Below are positions 1 through 5,272 of a stretch of DNA of 7,208 nucleotides, piece after piece (within the stretch, counting starts at the first letter, position 1; each line of letters begins with the position of its first letter). The notes under the pieces were generated by a model. It did no database searches and was not told the origin of the DNA. It saw only the letters and a program-made list of their open reading frames with translations. This DNA is from Bacillota bacterium (GTDB taxonomy: Bacteria > Bacillota > Clostridia > Lachnospirales > Lachnospiraceae). Location: the NCBI GenBank assembly GCA_023428655.1, contig JAEYXC010000436.1, positions 1-7,208 of the forward strand, written 5' to 3'. Both the position numbers and the translations under genes were made by a program.

Positions 1-677
1 CCGCCGATGACAATCATCGCTTCGGACTGCTTCGCTAACTGATATGCCTCGGACTGCCTTTCTTCTGTGGCATTGCAAATTGTATTTAAAACAAATATAT
101 CATAACCCTTTTTCGATATAATTTCAACTAAATCTTGAAATTTCTTGTAATTAAATGTCGTCTGCGCCACAATACAGAGCTTCCGTTCTATGGGGACGTT
201 AAATTTTTCTGCTTCTTCTTCGCTCTCAATCACGGTATAGTCAGAGGAATCTTCGAGAGAAAAAGCGGATTTACACCAGCCGACAATCCCTTCTACTTCA
301 GGGTGGGTACGATTACCGACAATGATAATATGTTGCCCTTCCTCACTCTTATCCCTGACAACCTTATGTATTTTCTTGACATAAGGACAGGTGGCATCAA
401 TTAATTTATGACCATGGGAGGAAAGCTCATTTTGCAAAGCCTCCGAAACTCCATGGGAACGTATAATTATTGTTCCCGCTGGTAAGCTTTTTAATTCCTC
501 GGGAGAAACAATCACAGTAACACCTTTTTTATTTAAATCGGCAACGACCTCTTCGTTATGAATGATCGGGCCAAAGGTATAAACCTTTTCTCCGTTTTCA
601 ATTGCTTTATATACCAAATCAACGGCTCTTTTTACTCCAAAGCAAAAGCCGGCACTTGATGCAGTTGTAATCTTCAA
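1..677 (-). CDS. ispH: 4-hydroxy-3-methylbut-2-enyl diphosphate reductase (IspH), 5' part only
   Basis: IspH is a cytoplasmic [4Fe-4S] enzyme. It performs the last step of the MEP pathway, reducing HMBPP to IPP and DMAPP. I translated 225 codons up to the window edge, so the C-terminus is missing. The three cluster cysteines are present: Cys12 (in GFCFGVKRA), Cys97 (in DATCPYV) and Cys201 (in NTICNAT). Substrate-pocket residues are also visible: His40 (PIIHNEEV), His75 (RSHGV), His125 and Glu127 (THPEV), and Thr173/Thr174 (AQTT). The start must be TTG at 677-675, because an in-frame TAA lies only two codons upstream (683-681) and AGGAAAGAGGG (697-687) sits at good spacing. It follows cmk by 91 bases, a common pairing in Clostridia. 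In many clostridia IspH is fused to ribosomal protein S1; this cannot be judged here. Identity is near certain from the motifs. Confidence 0.96.
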   Translation of the reverse strand, partial: MKITTASSAGFCFGVKRAVDLVYKAIENGEKVYTFGPIIHNEEVVADLNKKGVTVIVSPEELKSLPAGTIIIRSHGVSEALQNELSSHGHKLIDATCPYVKKIHKVVRDKSEEGQHIIIVGNRTHPEVEGIVGWCKSAFSLEDSSDYTVIESEEEAEKFNVPIERKLCIVAQTTFNYKKFQDLVEIISKKGYDIFVLNTICNATEERQSEAYQLAKQSEAMIVIG

Positions 678-686
678 TCGTTACTA

Positions 687-697
687 CCCTCTTTCCT
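687..697 (-). promoter_or_regulatory. Ribosome binding site that fixes the TTG start of ispH
   Basis: AGGAAAGAGGG on the minus strand ends nine bases before the TTG codon at 677-675. An in-frame TAA at 683-681 excludes any earlier start. The AGGAA half also forms one arm of a 7-bp inverted repeat with 749-755, so part of this site could be paired in the mRNA. The GAGGG core is outside that stem. Confidence 0.75.
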
Positions 698-755
698 GTG
701 ACCAGGCATCCGGATCGGATTAAAATGTGTATCCTGCAAAGGATTGTTACAGGAA
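693..755 (-). other. Inverted repeat and small hairpin in the cmk-ispH junction
   Basis: The 91-base junction has a 7-bp perfect inverted repeat: TTCCTGT (755-749) against ACAGGAA (699-693) on the minus strand. It encloses a smaller hairpin, ATCCT-TTGC-AGGAT (744-731), and a palindrome ATCCGGAT (708-715). In a cmk-ispH mRNA this could fold into a branched structure just upstream of the ispH ribosome binding site. There is no T tract, so it does not look like a terminator. Any effect on ispH translation or mRNA processing is inference. Confidence 0.35.
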
Positions 756-768
756 GGAATACTTAGGC

Positions 769-1443
769 TCATCCTTTCATTCTGTCCTGACATAAATTTA
801 GAATATGGACTACTACCTCGTCAATCGTCAGGTCGGAGGAGTCAAGAAGGATTGCATCCTCCGCTTGTCTAAGCGGTGCAAAATCCCGCGTCATGTCTCT
901 GTGATCGCGGTCGATAATATCCTGTTCGATTGCGTTAATATCTGCAGCTACACCCTTTTCCTTCAACTCTGCCCATCTTCTTCTGGCACGCTCCTTGCTA
1001 CTGGCAGTTAGATATATCTTTAAATCAGCATCCGGAAGCACATAAGTTCCAATATCTCTTCCGTCCATAACAACGCTTTCCTTCTTAGCCAGGTTCTGCT
1101 GAAGCTCCACCAGCTTAAGTCGAACGGTTTTATTAACGGATGAGGCACTTGCCATGTTGCCAACTTCTTCTGTACGGATGAAACCATTAACATTCTCACC
1201 GTTCAGGATTACGAACTGCTCGCCATCCTTATACTCAATCGTAATGTCCACCTCTTTACAGGCAGCTTCAATTCGTACCGTGTCCGATGCCTCGATGTTG
1301 TTTCTTAAAAAATATAACGCCATAGCACGATACATGGCACCGGTATCCACATAAATGAATCCAAGCTGCTTAGCCAATCGTTTCGCTATGGTGCTTTTAC
1401 CGGCTCCGGCCGGTCCATCAATTGCAAGATTGAAATTCTTCAT
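769..1443 (-). CDS. cmk: Cytidylate kinase (Cmk)
   Basis: A cytoplasmic nucleoside monophosphate kinase that transfers phosphate from ATP to CMP or dCMP, feeding CTP and dCTP synthesis and recycling CMP released by phospholipid synthesis. The 224-residue length is normal for the bacterial family. Visible motifs are the P-loop GPAGAGKST (10-18), the DTGAMYRA CMP-site motif (33-40), MDGRDIGT (126-133), the arginine-rich lid region ERARRRW (151-157) and DRDHRDMTRDFAPL (178-191). The ATG start has a very strong GGAGGTG seven bases upstream, and an N-terminal Met followed within ten residues by the P-loop is typical. It lies 38 bases after the flavoprotein gene, with no promoter or terminator evident between them, so the two are probably cotranscribed. 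The downstream neighbour is ispH. Nothing is odd in the sequence. Confidence 0.98.
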   Translation of the reverse strand: MKNFNLAIDGPAGAGKSTIAKRLAKQLGFIYVDTGAMYRAMALYFLRNNIEASDTVRIEAACKEVDITIEYKDGEQFVILNGENVNGFIRTEEVGNMASASSVNKTVRLKLVELQQNLAKKESVVMDGRDIGTYVLPDADLKIYLTASSKERARRRWAELKEKGVAADINAIEQDIIDRDHRDMTRDFAPLRQAEDAILLDSSDLTIDEVVVHILNLCQDRMKG

Positions 1444-1481
1444 AACAATCCACCTCCGAGTTTCTATATGTGAAATGCTGC

Positions 1482-2714
1482 TTATACGGATAAGCCGGCC
1501 AGATATCCCGTTGACCAGGCAATCTGTAGATTATAGCCTCCGGTCAGGGCATCCAGGTCGAGAACCTCTCCTGCAAAGTATACATTTTTCACCAGCTTTG
1601 ATTCCATTGTGGAAGGATTAATCTCCTTCACATTAATTCCGCCCTTTGTAATGACGGCTTGATTGTATTCGCCCAGCTTAGTAATATGAAAAGTAAGATG
1701 CTTCAATTGGTTCACGAGAGCAGCACGTTCTTCCTTTGTAATGGAATTTACTTTCTTTTCCGAATCGATTGGGCTTAGACGAATAATAACATCTATTAGT
1801 TTATTTGGCAATAGGTGGTCCAAGGAATTCTTAAATTGTTTATTTTTAAATTCTTCAAAATCCCGTAATATTCGTGAATCCAGCTGCTCCGGTGTAAGGG
1901 CCGGCTTCAGATCAATGCTTAAGGTAATCGGCTCGTTATTCTTAAGATATGGAATGATATAGCTACTAGCACTTAAGATGACCGGACCACTTACTCCAAA
2001 ATGAGTAAATAGTAATTCGCCAAAATCTTGATAAATTTGCTTCTGGCCGCAGGTTATACTTACCTTCACATTCTTAAGTGATAAACCCATCAGCTCCTTC
2101 ACATAGGTTTCCTTGGTATGAAGAGGAACCAGGGAGGGATTGAGCTCTGTTACTGAATGTCCAATAGTCTTCGCAAAGGTATAGCCGTCACCGGTGGAGC
2201 CGGTTACCGGATAGGATAGGCCGCCTGTTGTAACAATCACTGCGTCACCAAGGAAGGTCTCCTCAGAATTCTTAATTTTAAGACCATAAAAGCTACCATC
2301 CTTAACAATAATCTTACTAACTTCGTTTTTATATCGTACCATGACAGAGAGACGTTCCAGCTCTTTACGAAGGATTGCTATTACATCCGAGGATTTATCA
2401 GATTCCGGAAAAACTCGGTTGCCTCTCTCTACCTTAATGGGTAAGCCAAGCTGTTCAAAAAAATCCATCGCATCATAATTACTGAAGGTATGGTATGCCT
2501 TAAACATAAACTTCGGATTTGTAACAATCTGTTCGAAAAAAGTATCCTTATCACATGCATTCGTAAGATTACATCTTCCCTTACCGGTGATAAATAGCTT
2601 TTTACCGAGTTTTTCGTTTTTCTCAAGAAGAACCACCTGATGTCCACATCGTGCTGCAGCGATGGCTGCTAGCATTCCGGCTGCTCCTCCTCCAATTACA
2701 TAAACCTTGCTCAT
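1482..2714 (-). CDS. YhiN/HI0933-family FAD-dependent oxidoreductase (flavoprotein)
   Basis: A soluble FAD-binding protein of the YhiN/HI0933 family, often labelled 'aminoacetone oxidase family' or 'NAD(P)/FAD-dependent oxidoreductase'. The physiological substrate is not established. The 410 residues match the family length. The N-terminus carries the dinucleotide-binding GGGAAG (8-13) with an acidic residue ending the second strand (Glu31). The family signatures follow: FITGKGRCNLTN (41-52), VTTGGLSYPVTGSTGDGY (161-178), GELLFTHFGVSGP (232-244), ITKGGI (355-360) and a C-terminal FAD-contact block FAGEVLDLDALTGGYNLQ (380-397). The start ATG has AGAAAGG about ten bases upstream. It precedes cmk and ispH; this neighbourhood recurs in Clostridia, but that does not reveal its reaction. 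The family call is secure and the function is open. Confidence 0.95.
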   Translation of the reverse strand: MSKVYVIGGGAAGMLAAIAAARCGHQVVLLEKNEKLGKKLFITGKGRCNLTNACDKDTFFEQIVTNPKFMFKAYHTFSNYDAMDFFEQLGLPIKVERGNRVFPESDKSSDVIAILRKELERLSVMVRYKNEVSKIIVKDGSFYGLKIKNSEETFLGDAVIVTTGGLSYPVTGSTGDGYTFAKTIGHSVTELNPSLVPLHTKETYVKELMGLSLKNVKVSITCGQKQIYQDFGELLFTHFGVSGPVILSASSYIIPYLKNNEPITLSIDLKPALTPEQLDSRILRDFEEFKNKQFKNSLDHLLPNKLIDVIIRLSPIDSEKKVNSITKEERAALVNQLKHLTFHITKLGEYNQAVITKGGINVKEINPSTMESKLVKNVYFAGEVLDLDALTGGYNLQIAWSTGYLAGLSV

Positions 2715-2773
2715 TTAATTGTTACCTTTCTCTATATCATTGCAATTGCATACAATTCATTTTGATACTTTTT

Positions 2774-2802
2774 AAGATAACATAATATTAGGTAATTGTC
2801 GA
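2774..2802 (-). promoter_or_regulatory. Weak candidate promoter for the flavoprotein-cmk-ispH block
   Basis: TCGACA (2802-2797) is followed after 17 bases by TATCTT (2779-2774) on the minus strand. These match the sigma-A consensus at 5/6 and 4/6 positions. The -35 element lies partly in the inner stem and loop of the 13-bp inverted repeat, and the spacer runs across one arm, so that repeat could act as an operator. The match is modest in AT-rich DNA and could be chance. Confidence 0.25.
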
Positions 2803-2833
2803 ATACAAAATACAGTATCGCAATTACCTAATA
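2786..2833. repeat. Perfect 13-bp inverted repeat with imperfect inner stem
   Basis: TATTAGGTAATTG (2786-2798) and CAATTACCTAATA (2821-2833) are exact reverse complements separated by 22 bases. The interior can extend the stem: CGA-TAC (2800-2802 and 2804-2806) pairs with GTATCG (2815-2820) after a bulged T2799 and a bulged A2803, leaving an eight-base loop. It starts 11 bases after the lipoprotein stop codon. The bases following it on the minus strand are T-rich but broken (TTATGTTATCTT), so it is a poor intrinsic terminator. It may be an operator, a 3' stabilising hairpin or a small dispersed repeat. Confidence 0.7.
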
Positions 2834-2844
2834 AGAATTATCAT

Positions 2845-3477
2845 TTAATTGTCTTCTAAATATACATCGTTAATACCGAATTCAAAATGACCGCTGACAT
2901 AGGAATCACCTTCTGCTCGGTAAATAACCTTGTTATATTCCTCAAGATTATCAATTAGGCTCTGAGCGATGGCATCCAGAATCGCACCCTCATATGCGGA
3001 TCCAATCTCACTAAGGGGAGCCTTATTCTTATAAAAGCTGACTACGACAGCGCTTCCTTCTATACTAATCTCCTCGATACCAACCTCTATTGATCGATCC
3101 GCCATAGATTCCACCACCTTGTCAACTATTAATTCCGGTGTGATCTTAGCATCTGCGGGAACCATTGCGGTTACAGCTTCAATCTCACCCGTATCAATAT
3201 TCACCGTAAATAATGGCAGCTCCACATTAGCGGTAGGCTGAATATCGGGGGGGGTTGGTGTCGGAGCTTCGGACTGGTTCGACTGATTGCTATTCTCCGT
3301 TTCTGTATTCGCTAATATACTCTCCTTGTCATCTTCACTTGGTGCTAAGGTAATAACCGAATTGTTATCCTCCTCGGATCCATCAAAGAAATCAAAACTT
3401 AATATATTACAGCCCGTAAGGAATAGCATCCCCGTAACCATTATAATCAATAAAAAAAGTCGTTTAAATCGTTCCAT
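2845..3477 (-). CDS. Secreted lipoprotein with GerMN-like C-terminal domain
   Basis: This is a 210-residue lipoprotein. Residues 1-6 are basic-rich (MERFKR), 7-20 are a hydrophobic stretch, and LTGC (20-23) is a lipobox with Cys23 as the lipidated residue, so the mature protein should sit on the outer face of the membrane. Residues 24-80 form an acidic, Ser/Asn/Gln-rich linker ending in a Pro-Thr segment (APTPTPP, 71-77). Residues about 110-205 look like a GerMN domain, with the pattern 'VVVSFYKNKAPLSEIGSAYE' followed by helices and a final beta-rich segment; this rests on general resemblance. GerMN proteins such as B. subtilis GerM act in sporulation and germination, but other GerMN lipoproteins have no known role. 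The ATG start has GGAGGT five bases upstream. A run of eight C (3254-3247) lies in the Thr75-Pro77 codons. Its gene stands alone, with a 321-base upstream gap. Confidence 0.85.
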   Translation of the reverse strand: MERFKRLFLLIIMVTGMLFLTGCNILSFDFFDGSEEDNNSVITLAPSEDDKESILANTETENSNQSNQSEAPTPTPPDIQPTANVELPLFTVNIDTGEIEAVTAMVPADAKITPELIVDKVVESMADRSIEVGIEEISIEGSAVVVSFYKNKAPLSEIGSAYEGAILDAIAQSLIDNLEEYNKVIYRAEGDSYVSGHFEFGINDVYLEDN

Positions 3478-3798
3478 AAATTACCTCCATATTAGACAGC
3501 ACAGTTTATATTTACCATATCCTCCATGGCTAGAGGCCAGTTTTATAACTAAGACCTTTGATACACCATGTATTTCCAACGCTTCCGAAGGTTTGTTAAA
3601 CTGTGTGAAATATACATATAATTCCAACTACTTTTGCTTTTAACTAGTCTATGTCTCTCATTGTCTTAACAATAGTCTATAACTGTGTCATTTCTATGGT
3701 ATTATGGAACATTTTTATATAATTGCAACAAATTTTCCATTGCTAATGTTAGGCTCTTCCTTAATTTTGTAATAAATGGAAGTGAAGCACTACTACCT
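3478..3798. other. AT-rich gap between cinA and the lipoprotein gene
   Basis: No gene of believable length is seen on either strand. On the minus strand it holds a plausible promoter (3728-3701), a hairpin-like pair CTTCC/GGAAG soon after cinA without a T tract, and a small dyad ATTGT-CTTA-ACAAT (3659-3672). It also has a near-duplicate TTAAC(AA)TAGTCTAT at 3640-3652 and 3666-3680, and AACTGTG in both orientations (3599-3605, 3681-3687 on plus, 3500-3506 on minus). No clear intrinsic terminator for cinA was found. It mostly serves as the upstream region of the lipoprotein gene. Confidence 0.6.
3701..3728 (-). promoter_or_regulatory. Candidate sigma-A type promoter for the lipoprotein gene
   Basis: TTGCAA (3728-3723), a 16-base spacer and CATAAT (3706-3701) give 4/6 and 5/6 matches to the vegetative consensus on the minus strand. 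Transcription would start near 3694, leaving a 5' leader of roughly 215 bases before the lipoprotein ATG. That leader contains the short repeats described for this gap. If the gene is sporulation-controlled, another sigma factor may be used instead. Confidence 0.35.
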
Positions 3799-5046
3799 TT
3801 AAGATAGCTGTCTGCGTAGCAGATCCAAAGCAGCGATCACACTCTGGTCCCTAATCTTAAGTCGGTTCCCCTTAAGGCGTAATTCCTTCACGGTGACCTT
3901 TTCTCCCACCAGGCAAGCAATGTAAACAAGTCCTACCGGCTTTTCCTCAGTACCACCATCAGGACCGGCAATTCCGGTGATTGCGATTGCCGTATCCGCC
4001 TTTGCAGTCTTAGCTGCACCTCTTACCATCTCCTCGGCACATTGTGAACTGACAGCACCCTCCACCTCTAGGGTTTCTTCCTTGACACCAAGATATTTCA
4101 TCTTTGCTTCATTGGAATAAGTAATAAAACCTTCTTTCAGAACAGTTGATACACCTGACACATTTACCAGACGGCTTGTCAGCATACCACCGGTACAGGA
4201 TTCCGCCGTCACAAGTGTATAACCCTTCATCAGAAGCCTTTTCACAATTACCTCCTCCAGCGTTTCCTCTTCCTTCGTACTGTAAATGTTTTCGCCAAAG
4301 CGACGATATAATTCTTCGACGATAGGGGTAATTAAGTCCTTTGCAGCCTCCTCATGATCCGCTGCTGCTGTTACTCGAAAGTGTACCTCGCCATTCTTTG
4401 CATAGGGAGCGATGGTTGGATTTGTCTGAGCATCAATCAGATCAAGGATTTCGGTTTCTGCCTTACTCTCTCCAATACCACAGATCTTTACCATACTGGA
4501 AACAAATATTTTATTCTGCTTCTTAGTAAGGTAGGGATAGATTGCTTCTTCAAACATTGGAATCATTTCACCGGGAGGACCGGGCAGCAGAATAATTGTC
4601 TTGCCATTATCCTCAACGATATAGCCGGGAGCGGTTCCATTATTGTTTTCTACAACAATAGAACCCTCTATCATCAGTGCTTGCTTCCAATTATTTTCAG
4701 TAATTACAGCACTTACATCCTTTTGATAACGAAAACGAAAATAAGAATCAATATGCTGCCTTGAAGCTTCATCCATGACAAGCTTCCGTCCCAAAACCTT
4801 GGCGACGGCTTCCTTTGTCATATCATCCTGGGTAGGTCCTAGACCGCCGGTTAATATCAGAATATCAGAGCGACTGAGAGCAGTAGTAATACTCTCGCAC
4901 AAGCGGCCCTCATTATCTCCTACTGTGATCTGATAAAAGAGAGAAAAGCCTAAATTTGCACATTTTTGAGACAAATAATTCGAGTTAGTATTAACGATAT
5001 TACCAAGTAATAGTTCTGTTCCTACACTGATTAATTCAACTGTCAT
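3799..5046 (-). CDS. cinA: CinA: two-domain competence/damage-inducible protein with nicotinamide-nucleotide amidase domain
   Basis: A cytoplasmic two-domain protein of 415 residues, the normal full length. Residues 1-170 form the MoaB/MogA-like (MoCF, COG1058) domain: VGTELLLGN (8-16), TGGLGPTQDD (66-75), GTAPG (137-141) and LLPGPPGEM (153-161). In characterised CinA proteins this domain has ADP-ribose pyrophosphatase activity. Residues about 260-413 form the PncC-type amidase domain, which converts nicotinamide mononucleotide to nicotinate mononucleotide and ammonia. It carries AESCTGG (281-287), YSNEAK (310-315) and AITGIAGPDGGT (355-366), which include the conserved Ser, Tyr and Lys. The role is pyridine nucleotide recycling; the competence link comes from B. 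subtilis and Streptococcus. The start has AGGAGG five bases upstream. It follows pgsA, the usual Firmicute order, but recA does not follow. The structured upstream leader suggests separate regulation. Confidence 0.97.
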   Translation of the reverse strand: MTVELISVGTELLLGNIVNTNSNYLSQKCANLGFSLFYQITVGDNEGRLCESITTALSRSDILILTGGLGPTQDDMTKEAVAKVLGRKLVMDEASRQHIDSYFRFRYQKDVSAVITENNWKQALMIEGSIVVENNNGTAPGYIVEDNGKTIILLPGPPGEMIPMFEEAIYPYLTKKQNKIFVSSMVKICGIGESKAETEILDLIDAQTNPTIAPYAKNGEVHFRVTAAADHEEAAKDLITPIVEELYRRFGENIYSTKEEETLEEVIVKRLLMKGYTLVTAESCTGGMLTSRLVNVSGVSTVLKEGFITYSNEAKMKYLGVKEETLEVEGAVSSQCAEEMVRGAAKTAKADTAIAITGIAGPDGGTEEKPVGLVYIACLVGEKVTVKELRLKGNRLKIRDQSVIAALDLLRRQLS

Positions 5047-5071
5047 AATTTCCTCCTATTTTCCTTCTAAT

Positions 5072-5122
5072 TTACTGGCTAATCCCCAGACGTAAGTAAT
5101 ATGCTCTGTAAGCTTCCTCCAT
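5072..5122 (-). CDS. Possible 16-codon leader ORF upstream of cinA
   Basis: An ATG at 5122-5120 opens a 16-codon frame (peptide MEEAYRAYYLRLGISQ) ending in TAA at 5074-5072, 25 bases before the cinA start. It has no clear ribosome binding site. Its start codon lies in the loop of one alternative hairpin (5108-5133) and its early codons form the other arm. It has three Tyr in sixteen residues. It could be an attenuation-type leader peptide, but a short open frame like this also arises easily by chance. Confidence 0.2.
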   Translation of the reverse strand: MEEAYRAYYLRLGISQ

Positions 5123-5171
5123 GGGGTGCTTACTACTTAATAAGATAAGCCCGCGAATCCTTTCGGCTTAT
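5108..5171 (-). promoter_or_regulatory. Structured cinA leader with three mutually exclusive hairpins
   Basis: On the minus strand four segments can pair in a chain. Segment A, ATAAGCC (5171-5165), pairs with B, GGCTTAT (5151-5145), 7 bp. GGGCTTA of B (5152-5146) can instead pair with C, TAAGCACCC (5132-5124), 7 bp with one bulged A. GTAAGC of C (5133-5128) can instead pair with D, GCTTAC (5113-5108), 6 bp. A-B excludes B-C, and B-C excludes C-D, the layout of a riboswitch or attenuator. No known riboswitch consensus was recognised. No T tract follows any of the three, so control of translation or RNA stability would be more likely than termination. The function is inference. Confidence 0.4.
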
Positions 5172-5195
5172 ATAAAACAAATATGATAATGATAA
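5167..5195 (-). promoter_or_regulatory. Weak candidate promoter for cinA
   Basis: TTATCA (5195-5190), 17 bases, then TATAAG (5172-5167) on the minus strand match the sigma-A consensus at 4/6 and 5/6. It lies directly after the hairpin terminator, a sensible place for a new promoter. If used, transcription would start near 5160, inside the leader, and the A arm of the first hairpin would not be in the RNA. It is therefore an alternative to the fullest form of the attenuator idea. Confidence 0.3.
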
Positions 5196-5240
5196 AAGAC
5201 ACTACCTCTAAGAGCCCCGTGGCACATCAGAAATAGTGTC
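5194..5240 (-). terminator. Probable intrinsic terminator of the rimO-pgsA transcript
   Basis: GACACTA (5240-5234) pairs perfectly with TAGTGTC (5204-5198). The stem continues for seven more pairs, TTTCTGA with TTAGAGG, of which three are G-U, giving a 14-bp stem. The loop contains GCC-ACGG-GGC, which can close further. TTTT and then ATCATTATC follow at once on the minus strand; no T tract follows on the plus strand, so it is directional. It begins 32 bases after the pgsA stop. The T tract is short, so termination may be partial, with readthrough into cinA. Confidence 0.65.
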
Positions 5241-5272
5241 AAATATGATTACTCTTGAAACCGATAATTCTA

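Noticed and set aside
135..404. Plus-strand open frame of 89 codons
   Set aside because: It is antisense to ispH, which has every catalytic residue intact on the minus strand.
3492..3527. 11-codon frame (MEDMVNINCAV) before the lipoprotein gene
   Set aside because: It has no ribosome binding site and is very short. Its CCATGGAGGA start is shared with the cinA leader (5115-5124), but 10-base matches are expected by chance in a window this size.
3287..3643. Plus-strand open frame of 118 codons entering the cinA-lipoprotein gap
   Set aside because: Its first half is antisense to the lipoprotein signal and linker, and the rest is AT-rich intergenic sequence with no protein-like composition.
3756..3782. 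CTTCC/GGAAG hairpin after cinA as an intrinsic terminator
   Set aside because: The stem is five base pairs with a 17-base loop and no T tract on the minus strand.
4354..4764. Plus-strand open frame of 136 codons
   Set aside because: It lies wholly inside cinA on the opposite strand, has no ribosome binding site or recognisable domain, and cinA has all its family motifs.
5047..5272. T-box or known riboswitch upstream of cinA
   Set aside because: No T-box antiterminator core, S-box, purine, c-di-GMP or fluoride core could be recognised, so no named class is claimed.
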